From: Sphingobacteriaceae bacterium
GTDB lineage: Bacteria > Bacteroidota > Bacteroidia > Sphingobacteriales > Sphingobacteriaceae
Direction of reading: 5' to 3'
NCBI GenBank assembly: GCA_025450155.1
Contig: JANWIB010000106.1
Location: 1 to 31,141, forward strand
Length of the DNA: 31,141 nt
The notes beneath the pieces were generated by a model. That model was not told where the DNA came from. It did no database searches and saw nothing but the letters and a program-made list of their open reading frames with translations. Numbering within the stretch: the first letter of the stretch is position 1; every line of letters starts with the position of its first letter. Position numbers and translations under genes: made by a program. This document shows positions 1-8,446 of this stretch, one piece after another.

Positions 1-546
1 AAAAGCGAAATCGTGATGGCATTGCGCTCCGGTAGGGCTATTCGTTTCAACGAATCTACCGTTAGGCCGATGGGTCGCACTGCAACCGGTGTAAGAGGGG
101 TTACCCTGGCCAGTGCGAAAGATGAAGTTGTAGGGATGATCGCGATCAATAATCCTGAAGTGACGATATTAGTTGTTTCTGAAAAAGGTTACGGAAAGCG
201 TACCGATATTGAAGACTACCGTGTGACCAATCGGGGCGGAAAAGGAGTAAAAACCATTAATGTAACTGATAAGACCGGCGAATTGGTAGCCATCAAAGAT
301 GTAACCGATAAAGATGATTTAATGATCATCAATAAATCGGGGATTGTTATTCGTATTTCGGTTAATGAACTTCGGGTAATGGGCCGTGCTACGCAAGGAG
401 TGAGGTTGATAACGCTTAAGGGCGATGATGAAATTGCTTCTGTTGCAAAAGTTGAGCACGAGGAAGATGCAAACGATCTGGTTGAAGGCGATACTAATCT
501 GGAAGAAAACAATAGCACAGACGAAAAATCGTTAGATTCGGAGTAG
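1..546 (+). CDS. gyrA: DNA gyrase subunit A, C-terminal part (5' end outside window)
   Basis: The frame is open from base 1, so only about 181 C-terminal residues are present. They form the last blades of the GyrA C-terminal beta-pinwheel, which wraps DNA and gives gyrase its negative-supercoiling activity. Visible blade signatures are GVRGVTL near the start, NRGGKGVKTINVT in the middle and MGRATQGVRLITL near the end, each followed by a hydrophobic beta-rich stretch. The protein ends in an acidic tail (about 30 residues rich in E, D and N), as in many GyrA proteins. The catalytic tyrosine and breakage-reunion domain lie upstream and cannot be assessed. ParC could be an alternative, but the blade repeat style and the acidic tail fit GyrA better. 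A TPR gene follows 60 bp downstream on the same strand. Confidence 0.93.
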   Translation, partial: KSEIVMALRSGRAIRFNESTVRPMGRTATGVRGVTLASAKDEVVGMIAINNPEVTILVVSEKGYGKRTDIEDYRVTNRGGKGVKTINVTDKTGELVAIKDVTDKDDLMIINKSGIVIRISVNELRVMGRATQGVRLITLKGDDEIASVAKVEHEEDANDLVEGDTNLEENNSTDEKSLDSE

Positions 547-606
547 TTTATATAAATTAAAGCGAATAAATAATAAATTAGGCCAAATAATTTTAAACTA
601 AATATT

Positions 607-1782
607 ATGAAAATGAAATGTTTTCTTATTGCTTGTTCACTTTTTGCAGTGAGTATAACAGCATACGCACAAAAATCAGCAGTAAATGCTGCTAAAAGTA
701 GTTATGAGAAATATACAGGATTAAAAAACCCCACTACAATGGCCTTGGCTATACCCAGTTTAAATGAAGCCAAGGAAAACATAGATAAAGCTGTAGTGCA
801 TGAGAAGACTAAAGACGATGCCTCTGCATGGACTTATAAGGCGCTAATTTATGCGGATATGGCTACATTGGATAGTGTTCCTGCTAAAATAGATCCACTT
901 ATAACAGAAGCCACAAACGCGGTGAAAAAAGCGGTTGAATTGGATAAAGACGGGCAAAATAAAGCCAATATTGATATGGCCAACCGTTTGTTAGCTCAGG
1001 TTGCTTTAAATAAGGGCGTACGCGATTTTCAAAACCAGAATTTTGCAGGGGCCTATACCAACTTTAATGATGGTTTGATGTATTTGCCGGGCGACACCAC
1101 ATTAACCTATTATGCAGGCTTATCTGCTATTAACGCAAAACAGTACGATAAGGCCATTGAAAAATACACCCAACTATCCACTACTAATTTTTCATCGGCT
1201 AACCAGGTTTATTTGGATCTTTCGCGGTTATATGCGCTAAAAGGCGATACGACTTCCGCGATAAGAGCCGCATCGGAGGGATCAAAAAAATTCCCTAATG
1301 ATACCCAGTTAGCTACACAGGAAATTGAGTTAAACCTGATAACCGGAAAACAAAAAGAAGTTATTGAGAAAATTGTATTGCAGGCAGAAAAGGAACCCAA
1401 TAATAAAACACTTCCTTTTTATTTAGGCATAGCTTACAACTCCATAAAAGATTATGCAAAAGCTGAGGAGGCTTACAAAAAAGCGATCGCGATTGATCCT
1501 AATTATGTGGATGCCAATATCAATATTAGTGGTTTGATTATGAACAATGGTATTGATATCTATAATAAAGGGAACAAACTGCCAACAAGCAAACAAAAAG
1601 AGTACGACGCGATGATGAAAAAGGCCCACGCGGAATTTGACAGAGCATTTCCTTACCTTCAAAAATCAGTAGAGTTAGATCCTAAATCGCGTATGGCTTG
1701 GGAGAACTTGAAAACCTATTACGTGGTTAAAAAGAACGACGCAAAAGTGAATGAGATCACTAAAAAGCTGAAAAGTTTATAA
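607..1782 (+). CDS. Secreted tetratricopeptide-repeat protein
   Basis: This is a 391-residue protein with an N-terminal signal peptide (residues 1-22, hydrophobic core IACSLFAVSITA, cut after AYAQ), so it is expected in the periplasm or attached to the outer membrane. The rest is helical and shows TPR-like repeats. The clearest runs from about residue 260 to 300 (LGIAYNS, YAKAEEAYKKAIAIDPN), and further repeats lie around 135-230 and near the C-terminus (SVELDPKSRMAWENL). TPR arrays are protein-protein scaffolds; no catalytic domain is visible. The gene lies 60 bp after gyrA and is closed by a strong terminator at 1809-1836, so it may be read through from gyrA or have its own promoter. The specific function is unknown. 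Confidence 0.85.
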   Translation: MKMKCFLIACSLFAVSITAYAQKSAVNAAKSSYEKYTGLKNPTTMALAIPSLNEAKENIDKAVVHEKTKDDASAWTYKALIYADMATLDSVPAKIDPLITEATNAVKKAVELDKDGQNKANIDMANRLLAQVALNKGVRDFQNQNFAGAYTNFNDGLMYLPGDTTLTYYAGLSAINAKQYDKAIEKYTQLSTTNFSSANQVYLDLSRLYALKGDTTSAIRAASEGSKKFPNDTQLATQEIELNLITGKQKEVIEKIVLQAEKEPNNKTLPFYLGIAYNSIKDYAKAEEAYKKAIAIDPNYVDANINISGLIMNNGIDIYNKGNKLPTSKQKEYDAMMKKAHAEFDRAFPYLQKSVELDPKSRMAWENLKTYYVVKKNDAKVNEITKKLKSL

Positions 1783-1808
1783 AATAAAGATGGATTAAAA
1801 AAACAGGG

Positions 1809-1836
1809 AAGCTGCCTCAAAATGGCGGCTTTTTTT
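1809..1836 (+). terminator. Intrinsic terminator after the gyrA-TPR unit
   Basis: An 8-bp stem (AAGCTGCC paired with GGCGGCTT, one T-G wobble) encloses a 7-nt loop and runs into seven consecutive T residues. It starts 26 bp after the TPR stop codon. This is the best intrinsic terminator in the window and separates the gyrA-TPR unit from the DUF4365 gene. Confidence 0.85.
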
Positions 1837-1865
1837 GCGGATAAAGATTCAAACATAGTAGCAGG

Positions 1866-2888
1866 ATGCAATGGACTAAGAAAAATATTGTAGCAAATGA
1901 AGGTATAATCTATGTTCAACAAGAGGTTAATAAGCATGGATCTATATTTCGACCTGTGCATCAAGAAACAGACGTCGGCATTGACGGATTTATTGAGTAC
2001 GTTGAGAATGAAAATGCTACTGGGCAACTTATTGCAGTCCAAGTTAAATCTGGCGACTCATACTTAAACAATAAAAAGGATAAATTTGTACTCCCTGTCA
2101 GTGAAAAACATTTAGCATATTGGAATAACTTTGCAGTTCCTGTAGTACTAATATTCTACTCTCCAAATTTGAATAAAGCTGTTTATGTTGAAATTAAAAG
2201 TTTAGTTATTTATGAAACCTATCACGATAGATTACCAATAACTAAAATTGAAGTTAGCATTGAAAACAAAGCTTTTGACTCCAATGCAATCGATAAGCAA
2301 TTCAAAGGAATTTTAGAAGTATACAAGGACGAGAAAATACTGTTTGATTCCACAGAAAAGTGTTTAGAGAATAATCCTCAAAAACAGAAAGATGGCTTTC
2401 TCATTTTGTCTAATCACCCATTTTCAAGAGATAGAAAAATTACAATCTATATTTCAAGGCAATTACTTATGTCATCCGACAAAAAACTTGCGAAAGATGC
2501 ATTATTCATCTTAGGCTACGGTGTTGGCAGACAAAGATGGTCTTGGAATCCAAACAACAAAGAAGAAAAGGACATTATTCAATATGCTATGGAAATATGC
2601 GCATCTCTAACAGTAGACGAGATTAAGCGTGTTGTAAATCTTGTAGAAGGCGAATACTGGAATGGACCTGAAGGATTAGGCGAAAGAGCAATTGATGTTT
2701 TGGGTTGTAATGACAATAGTTTGATAATTTTAGAAGGTATATTGCATGACACCAATTATTCAATTGAGCTAAGAGCATTTTGCCTTTATGTACTTTATGA
2801 CTGTGATGAAGAATTGATTGCTGGGAATAAAGCGGAGTTGAAGAAATTAAATCTTAAAGAGGTATATGACTACATTAGCAATGAATAA
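1866..2888 (+). CDS. DUF4365 domain protein, predicted PD-(D/E)XK-like nuclease fold
   Basis: This is a 340-residue protein. The first ~140 residues match the DUF4365 pattern: an early glutamate (NEGIIYVQQEV), FRPVHQETDVGIDGFIEYV, then GQLIAVQVKSG, KHLAYW, and a hydrophobic strand before YSPN. The order D-x3-D ... Q-x-K resembles the PD-(D/E)XK nuclease core with Q in place of the usual E, and DUF4365 has been related to that fold. Residues ~150-340 are helical, lack a recognised domain and end in acidic, leucine-rich helices (RAFCLYVLYDCDEELI) that could be HEAT-like. The gene stands alone behind a strong terminator, convergent with the NHEJ operon, and its A/T-rich codon use looks different from its neighbours. 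A role in DNA processing or defence is inference only. Confidence 0.75.
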   Translation: MQWTKKNIVANEGIIYVQQEVNKHGSIFRPVHQETDVGIDGFIEYVENENATGQLIAVQVKSGDSYLNNKKDKFVLPVSEKHLAYWNNFAVPVVLIFYSPNLNKAVYVEIKSLVIYETYHDRLPITKIEVSIENKAFDSNAIDKQFKGILEVYKDEKILFDSTEKCLENNPQKQKDGFLILSNHPFSRDRKITIYISRQLLMSSDKKLAKDALFILGYGVGRQRWSWNPNNKEEKDIIQYAMEICASLTVDEIKRVVNLVEGEYWNGPEGLGERAIDVLGCNDNSLIILEGILHDTNYSIELRAFCLYVLYDCDEELIAGNKAELKKLNLKEVYDYISNE

Positions 2889-2969
2889 GCCAGTATTAAC
2901 AATGTGTTGTTGCAATGGTGGTGGACAGCCAAAATTCAAGGGTTCTCTGTTCTTGTTTTGATGTTGACA

Positions 2970-5465
2970 CTACAGAGTCCTTTGGACAGACTGAGTGGCT
3001 AAAGCCTTTTTCAAATCCGCTTTAGTTTCGGTAATGTCTTTCCATAAATCACCTTTTTCTTTAAGGCGTTGCAGGGTATTAAAAAGAGTAAATTTTTTAA
3101 AATCTAGGTTTTCGTCTACCTCAATCCACTCTAAAGGCGTTGAAACCGTTGCCCCGGGTTTGGGGCGGACGGAATAGGGAGCCGCAATCGTTTGCCCCCG
3201 GCTGTTTTGTAAAAAATCCAGGTAGATTTTATTTTTCCGCTTAGACGGGCTTCTCTCTAAACTGGTCGTATCCGGATGTTGCGCCAGTATTAACCGTCCC
3301 AAATGCTGGATGAATTTTCTTGCTAATTCATAATCGTACATGGCGCCGATATAAATAAATATGTGAAGCCCCCTGGAACCCGAAGTTTTGATATAAGGCG
3401 TGATATGCATTCCTTTTAAAATAGTACGAGCGGTTAAAGCCACCTTTACCACTTCGTTAAAATCTACGTCTTGAGGGTCTAAATCCATTACCGCGAAAAT
3501 AGGTTTTTCGGGCTTTTTATAAGTGCTGAGCCAGGGATTAATCTCAATACAACCCAGGTTGGCCATCCATAAGAGCGTGGATAAATCGTTGCATATCAGG
3601 TAATCTACATACTTATTATTGCTTTCAGAAAAGAGTGGAGCATACTTTATCCATGCGGGTATTTGTTCCGTATCCAGGTCTTTTTGAAAAAAGCTTGGTG
3701 CGTTAATCCCGTTAGGATGTCGGTTTAACGATAATGGGCAATCTTTTAAATATGGAAGTATATAATCGGCCATATTGCGATAATAATGAATGAGCTGCCC
3801 TTTGGTGATGCCTTCTTTTTGCCAATAAAGTTTATTCAGATGGGTCAATTTTACTTTCTTATCTCCAAATATTTCTTCTAATTCGTCCGGCATTTCATGT
3901 ATTGTTGCAGCATTTTTATTCATCGTTTCGATATCAAGTGTTTCTTTTCTCACTTCTTTATATGTTTTATCCGTACGCAGTCCTTTAAATACTGGATGCC
4001 GTAAACGTTTATCGGCAGTCCATTCGGCGTATGTCACTTCGCACACCAGCCGCGGAATAACCCAGGTGACATTCCGTTCTTGCTGAACCTTTTCTTTTAC
4101 TGGTTTTTTATCCGTTTTTAATATAATCAGTTGTTCATATAGGCCTTTAAGCAAATCTTCATTAAAACCCGTGCCACAGTTTCCGATGTAAACAAGTGTA
4201 TCATTCTCATATACTCCTAAAACTAAAGCCCCGAAGTATTTTCGGCTTCCGGCGGGTTTGGAAAAGCCGATAATTACGGCTTCCTGCGAAGCCTGCATTT
4301 TAAATTTTAACCAGCTATCGGAACGTTTACCGGATTGATAAATACTGGAGGATTGTTTAGCCATGATTCCTTCCCATCCTTTTTTCTCTGCTTGGGCGAG
4401 AAACTTTTTGCCTTGGCCAATGATATGATCATTATAAACAATAATATTACTGCCGACTTGGCTGATTAAGGTTTTGAGTAGCGCCTTTCGTTTAATAAGC
4501 TCCATTTGCCGGAGATCGTGCCCATCTAAAACCAGAAGATCAAATACATAATATTTTAGGTTGAATTTTTTATTGGCGGGATTGTAGTTTTGGATTGCCT
4601 GGAAATAACTTTTGCCCTCTTGATCTTCTACCACCAGTTCGCCGTCTATTACTGCTTCGTTTTTAAATTTAGATAATGCCTCCGTTATCGGTTTGTATTT
4701 TTCTTTAAAATCTATCCCCTTTCTGGAGATAAGTTGTATGTTTTTTCCAGTGCAGGCAATCGCCCGGTATCCATCTACTTTCCGCTCGTAGATCCAGTCG
4801 GGATCATCAAACACGTCCAATGCTAATTTTGCCAACATTGGCTCGTAGGAGATCTTGGATGTTTCGTTGTTTAGGTTTTCGGATGGAAATTTGTTTTGAT
4901 CTTTGAGATTATGGGTTATCGTTTTTTTTTTGACAACCTTAGATACCAGTGCCTCGCTATCGAACTTTTTATTCACCGCAAACTCATCTTTGTGTTTAAT
5001 CAAAAGCCAGGAATTATCCTTTTGACTCCGAATCTTAACCAGGGCAAATTCTCCTTTTAAAATTTTTCCGTGTAGGCGGAATTTTAAATTTCCGCTATGC
5101 AACTCTTTTAGTAACTCTTTTTCAGGATTTTTACCTTCTAAGGCTTCGTAAGTGCCTTCATCAAAAATGCTTACCACGCCAGCGCCATAATTGCCTTCAG
5201 GAATAATGCCTTCGAACGTACGGTAATCATAAGGATGATCTTCTACCATGATGGCCAATCGTTTATCTTCCGGATTTAGCGATGGCCCCTTGGGTATAGC
5301 CCAACTTTTTAAAACGCCTTCCATTTCCAGGCGGAAATCGTAATGCAAGTGAGATGCCTGATGCCGTTGAACTACAAACTGTAAAGATTTAGTGGTTTTT
5401 CTTCCGCTTTTCGGTTCGGTAGTTTTGGTGAAATCACGTTTTCCGATATATTTTTGCAGACCCAT
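2970..5465 (-). CDS. ligD: ATP-dependent DNA ligase LigD (PE-LIG-POL)
   Basis: LigD is the three-activity enzyme of bacterial non-homologous end joining. At 831 residues all domains are present, in the Pseudomonas-like order. The 3'-phosphoesterase domain (about 1-165) carries SHLHYDFRLE (H39, H41, D43) and EDHPYDYRTFEG. The ligase domain (about 205-510) has nucleotidyl-transfer motif I KVDGYR with K229 as the adenylated lysine, motif IV EGIMAK at 365-370 and motif V WLKFK at 385-389. The primase-polymerase domain (about 535-815) has the catalytic DLD at 661-663 and SGSRGLH at 695-701. Its ATG abuts the stop codon of ku with no spacer, so the two are surely co-transcribed and probably translationally coupled. 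No defect in a key motif was seen. Confidence 0.97.
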   Translation of the reverse strand: MGLQKYIGKRDFTKTTEPKSGRKTTKSLQFVVQRHQASHLHYDFRLEMEGVLKSWAIPKGPSLNPEDKRLAIMVEDHPYDYRTFEGIIPEGNYGAGVVSIFDEGTYEALEGKNPEKELLKELHSGNLKFRLHGKILKGEFALVKIRSQKDNSWLLIKHKDEFAVNKKFDSEALVSKVVKKKTITHNLKDQNKFPSENLNNETSKISYEPMLAKLALDVFDDPDWIYERKVDGYRAIACTGKNIQLISRKGIDFKEKYKPITEALSKFKNEAVIDGELVVEDQEGKSYFQAIQNYNPANKKFNLKYYVFDLLVLDGHDLRQMELIKRKALLKTLISQVGSNIIVYNDHIIGQGKKFLAQAEKKGWEGIMAKQSSSIYQSGKRSDSWLKFKMQASQEAVIIGFSKPAGSRKYFGALVLGVYENDTLVYIGNCGTGFNEDLLKGLYEQLIILKTDKKPVKEKVQQERNVTWVIPRLVCEVTYAEWTADKRLRHPVFKGLRTDKTYKEVRKETLDIETMNKNAATIHEMPDELEEIFGDKKVKLTHLNKLYWQKEGITKGQLIHYYRNMADYILPYLKDCPLSLNRHPNGINAPSFFQKDLDTEQIPAWIKYAPLFSESNNKYVDYLICNDLSTLLWMANLGCIEINPWLSTYKKPEKPIFAVMDLDPQDVDFNEVVKVALTARTILKGMHITPYIKTSGSRGLHIFIYIGAMYDYELARKFIQHLGRLILAQHPDTTSLERSPSKRKNKIYLDFLQNSRGQTIAAPYSVRPKPGATVSTPLEWIEVDENLDFKKFTLFNTLQRLKEKGDLWKDITETKADLKKALATQSVQRTL

Positions 5466-6236
5466 TTATGCACCTTTTCTGGAATTTAAGCTTTGCATTA
5501 ATTGGTGGTACAGATCATCGCTACTGACTTTATGCGGAGTAAGCTTTTTAATGGTAGGCCGTTTGCCTTTGGCTTTCGCCTCGATAATTTTCATCAGTTG
5601 GTAGTGATATTCATCCTTAAACTTTTCAATCTCAAACCTGGCGCTGTATTGATTAATAAGTGCAAGTGCTACGTCTAACTCTTTTTTGTTTATATCGATA
5701 TCAGTAGGAGTGAGTATTTCTTCGCTGGAGCGGATCTCCTCAGCAAAGCGTATTTTGGTGATAACGATGACATTATTGCGGGGATGAATAACGCAAAGAT
5801 GTTCTGTATTTCTTAAAACAAAACGGGCCAGGCCGGTTTTGTTTGATTTTTCCAATGCTTTTAAAAGGAGGGCATAGGCCTTTCTTCCCTGTGTTTCCGG
5901 CTCAGCATAGTAAGAAGTATCATAATACATCGGGTTCACTTCATTCCCGTTAACAAAGCTTTCAATCTCTATCGTTTTGTTTTTCTCAGGGCTGGCATCT
6001 TCATAATCTTTATCTTCCAGAATAACATAGGTGTCATTGAGGAGATAGCCCTTTACTATTTTCTCGTAGGGTACTTCTTTGCGGGTTTTTTCATTGATGC
6101 GCTGATACCGGATCCGCGAATGATCCCGGCTGTCCAACATATCAAGCCCCAAGGCACTTTCCTGAACTGCCGAGTAAAGTTTAATTGGGATGTTGACCAA
6201 CCCAAAACCAATAGAACCTTTCCAAATGGATTTCAT
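5466..6236 (-). CDS. ku: Non-homologous end joining protein Ku
   Basis: This 256-residue protein has the length and start of bacterial Ku (MKSIWKGSIGFGLVNIPIKLYSA is family-typical; positions 1-23). Conserved blocks include YEKIVKGYL, the VNPMYYDTSYYAEP region and GLARFVLR near residue 135. Bacterial Ku homodimers encircle double-strand ends and recruit and stimulate LigD. The C-terminal tail is short and not strongly lysine-rich, so this resembles the minimal type of bacterial Ku. It sits 11 bp behind the DUF2383 gene and directly abuts ligD, forming one operon. Expression probably depends on the region before 6727. Confidence 0.97.
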   Translation of the reverse strand: MKSIWKGSIGFGLVNIPIKLYSAVQESALGLDMLDSRDHSRIRYQRINEKTRKEVPYEKIVKGYLLNDTYVILEDKDYEDASPEKNKTIEIESFVNGNEVNPMYYDTSYYAEPETQGRKAYALLLKALEKSNKTGLARFVLRNTEHLCVIHPRNNVIVITKIRFAEEIRSSEEILTPTDIDINKKELDVALALINQYSARFEIEKFKDEYHYQLMKIIEAKAKGKRPTIKKLTPHKVSSDDLYHQLMQSLNSRKGA

Positions 6237-6247
6237 TATCTAAGCCG

Positions 6248-6727
6248 TTAGCTTTCAGGCATTGTCTTATATCTGGCAAAATGCAATTGGTTTATTTTAT
6301 TAAAAGCTTCAGAGATCAGTAGCCTTTGCTTTATGAGAAAGGATTTTAGTCCGGTTTGTTCCAAAACACTCCCCTGCAAAATATCATCGTATAAGTTTAA
6401 TGCTTCCAGATCGCCGGTTCTGCACGATTCAATCACAGTCTCGTCATCCTTAGCACCCCAGGTAAAAACCGTTTTGATTGCGGATATCATGCGATGAATA
6501 AATCCCGGAGTATCTTCTTCAACATGCGGCATACCGCCCATCATGCGAATGCGTTCTTTTAACTCTTCCGCAATATGTTCCCGTTCTTTTGAATATTTTA
6601 GAAAGAGTTCTTTCAGAATATCGGTATGTACCTGCCCCGCAGCTTCCTTATAGCCTTCTTTTCCGGAGTTGGCAGTAGTTAGCAACCGTTCTAACTGCCT
6701 GACATAGTTTTCAGGATATTGTTCCAT
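6248..6727 (-). CDS. DUF2383 / PA2169-family four-helix-bundle protein
   Basis: This 159-residue, fully helical, soluble protein matches the DUF2383 (PA2169) ferritin-like family. It shows a first helix around NYVRQLERLLTTANSGKEGYKEAA, a second with YSKEREHIAEELKERIRMMGG, and the family-typical W-x(7)-ESCRTGDLEALNLYDDIL stretch. These proteins are often stress-associated but their activity is not established. It is the first gene of the Ku-LigD operon, with an 11-bp spacer before ku. The ATG at 6727 sits two bases downstream of a 32-bp imperfect palindrome. A role in end joining or stress protection is inferred only from position. Confidence 0.85.
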   Translation of the reverse strand: MEQYPENYVRQLERLLTTANSGKEGYKEAAGQVHTDILKELFLKYSKEREHIAEELKERIRMMGGMPHVEEDTPGFIHRMISAIKTVFTWGAKDDETVIESCRTGDLEALNLYDDILQGSVLEQTGLKSFLIKQRLLISEAFNKINQLHFARYKTMPES

Positions 6728-6729
6728 AG

Positions 6730-6761
6730 CGTTTTTTATTTAGATAGCTATTTAAAAAACG
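6730..6761 (-). promoter_or_regulatory. 32-bp imperfect palindrome before the DUF2383-ku-ligD operon
   Basis: The outer arms CGTTTTTTA and TAAAAAACG are perfect 9-bp complements. A 2x2 mismatch follows, then an inner TAG-ATAG-CTA stem-loop. The element ends two bases before the ATG of the first operon gene. It could be an operator, or in mRNA a hairpin that hides the start site. No known operator consensus was recognised. Confidence 0.5.
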
Positions 6762-6845
6762 TCTGTAATAGGAAATGGTTTTATGACTAAATAGGCCATA
6801 AAGAAAATAGTAAGGCCGTAACTTTTCAAGGTGTTTCTACAATTG

Positions 6846-6853
6846 TATATTTG
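6846..6853 (+). promoter_or_regulatory. Candidate Bacteroidota -7 box for the Mla operon
   Basis: TATATTTG matches the Bacteroidota primary-sigma -7 consensus TAnnTTTG exactly. An upstream T-rich stretch (TTTT at 6823-6826) is a poor but correctly spaced -33 candidate. If used, transcription would begin near 6860, ruling out the GTG at 6831 as the start of the permease gene. Confidence 0.35.
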
Positions 6854-6875
6854 CGAGCTTATTTACTATATTATA

Positions 6876-7673
6876 TTGGCTTCTAAGAATCGCACCGGAA
6901 CAAAAAAAGCAGTAATCTCACGCAGGTTAGATACGCTATTTTCTAATTTGAATGATGTATTTCAATTTTTGATGCGTTTTTTTAGAGAAACCTTTCTTCC
7001 GCCTTATGAATTTAAAGAAGTTGTTAGGCAATGTTATGAAGTAGGATATAAATCGTTGCCATTAATAACTATGACGGGTTTTATTACGGGATTGGTTTTT
7101 ACGAAACAATCTCGCCCCTCGTTAGAAGAATTTGGTGCGGCATCCTGGCTCCCTAATTTAATCGCCATTGCTGTGGTACGTGCATTGGCTCCGCTGGTAA
7201 CGGCGCTAATTTGTGCAGGAAAAGTAGGGTCAAACATGGGGGCGGAGTTAGGCTCTATGCGGGTGACTGAGCAGATTGACGCGATGGAGGTATCGGGAAC
7301 CAATCCGTTTAAGTTTTTGGTGGTATCGCGTGTGCTGGCAACAACGTTTATGATTCCCGTTTTGTCCATGTACGCCGGATTTGTAGGTCTAATGGGATCT
7401 TTTATAAATGTAAACGATGAAGAACAGACCAGTTATACGACTTTTTTCCAGCAAGCATTCGATAGCATCGTGTTTTTGGATATTTTTTCTTCTCTAACCA
7501 AGGCCATTCTATTTGGTTTTACTATTGGAATTGTGGGTTGCTATCAGGGATATAATTCTTCAAAAGGAACGGAAGGGGTAGGTAAGGCCGCAAATATGGC
7601 TGTGGTGGTATCTATGTTTCTGATTTTTATTGAAGAAACCCTTATTGTACAAGTTGTAGCCGTGATGCGCTGA
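6876..7673 (+). CDS. mlaE: MlaE-type MCE transport permease
   Basis: MlaE is the integral-membrane permease of an MCE/Mla ABC lipid transporter. The protein carries the MlaE (DUF140) pattern: GYKSLPLITMTGFITGLVF, an ALAPLVTALICAGKVGSNMGAELGSM block, VTEQIDAMEVSGTNPF (the EQIDAME coupling helix) and further membrane helices to the C-terminus, with about five or six segments in total. The frame is open back to a GTG at 6831, but the extra 15 residues are an unrelated hydrophobic stretch overlapping a likely promoter. TTG 6876 (LASKNRTGTKK) is therefore preferred, with moderate confidence. The stop TGA shares one base with the ATG of the ATPase gene, indicating coupling. Confidence 0.9.
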   Translation: MASKNRTGTKKAVISRRLDTLFSNLNDVFQFLMRFFRETFLPPYEFKEVVRQCYEVGYKSLPLITMTGFITGLVFTKQSRPSLEEFGAASWLPNLIAIAVVRALAPLVTALICAGKVGSNMGAELGSMRVTEQIDAMEVSGTNPFKFLVVSRVLATTFMIPVLSMYAGFVGLMGSFINVNDEEQTSYTTFFQQAFDSIVFLDIFSSLTKAILFGFTIGIVGCYQGYNSSKGTEGVGKAANMAVVVSMFLIFIEETLIVQVVAVMR

Positions 7674-8446
7674 TGGAAAAAGTGAAATTTATACCCGATA
7701 CCAACAAGTCGGTAATTACCATAAAGAATCTTAAAAAATCCTTTGGCGATTTAGAGGTACTTCGTGGTGTTGACTTGAATCTTTACCAGGGTGAAAATTT
7801 AGTGGTTTTAGGTCGATCCGGTACAGGTAAATCAGTTTTAATAAAAGTTATTTCGGGTTTGCTGAAAAAAGATTCCGGCTACGTCCATGTATTGGGCTAC
7901 GATATGGAAAAGATAGTACCTAAAGAACTTCAGTATTTACGCCGGAAAATTGGCTTTTCATTCCAGAACAGTGCTTTGTATGATAGTATGACTGTAAGGG
8001 AGAATCTGGAATTTCCCCTGGTACGCAACAGACGCAATTTAACACGCAAAGAAATTAATCTGGCGGTAGAAGATGTATTGGAAGGGGTTGGGTTACTGCA
8101 AACCATTAACCAGATGCCTTCAGAACTTTCGGGTGGACAGCGGAAACGTATTGGTATTGCAAGAACTTTAATTTTGCGCCCCGAAGTGATGTTATATGAT
8201 GAACCTACGGCGGGACTTGATCCCATTACCTGCATTGATATCAATAATTTAATTAACGAAGTTCAAACTACTTATAACACTTCATCCATTATCATAACCC
8301 ACGATTTAACCTGTGCTAAAGCCACGGGCGATCGGATTGTAATGCTATTGGAAGGCCAATTTCAAAGGCAAGGCTCTTTTGACGAAGTATTTAATACAGA
8401 CGATGAACGCGTTAAAACCTTTTACGATTATAATTTTGTTAAGTAG
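7673..8446 (+). CDS. mlaF: MlaF-type ABC transporter ATPase
   Basis: This 257-residue nucleotide-binding subunit energises the MCE lipid transporter. The Walker A is GRSGTGKS (47-54), the signature LSGGQ (152-156) is followed by RKRIGIARTL, the Walker B is VMLYDE (172-177) with PTAGLDP behind it, and the switch histidine is in ITHD (near 208-211). The sequence around FQNSALYDSMTVRENLEFPL is typical of Mla/Ttg2A ATPases. It overlaps mlaE by one base and abuts mlaD with no gap, so the three are one transcript. Confidence 0.95.
   Translation: MEKVKFIPDTNKSVITIKNLKKSFGDLEVLRGVDLNLYQGENLVVLGRSGTGKSVLIKVISGLLKKDSGYVHVLGYDMEKIVPKELQYLRRKIGFSFQNSALYDSMTVRENLEFPLVRNRRNLTRKEINLAVEDVLEGVGLLQTINQMPSELSGGQRKRIGIARTLILRPEVMLYDEPTAGLDPITCIDINNLINEVQTTYNTSSIIITHDLTCAKATGDRIVMLLEGQFQRQGSFDEVFNTDDERVKTFYDYNFVK

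Noticed and set aside
216..518. Minus-strand reading frames opposite gyrA and many other genes
   Set aside because: They are antisense shadows of well-supported genes, lack recognisable domains and follow codon complementarity of the real frame.
1..546. ParC C-terminal domain
   Set aside because: The regularity of blade motifs and the acidic tail fit GyrA better, although the diagnostic first blade lies outside the window.
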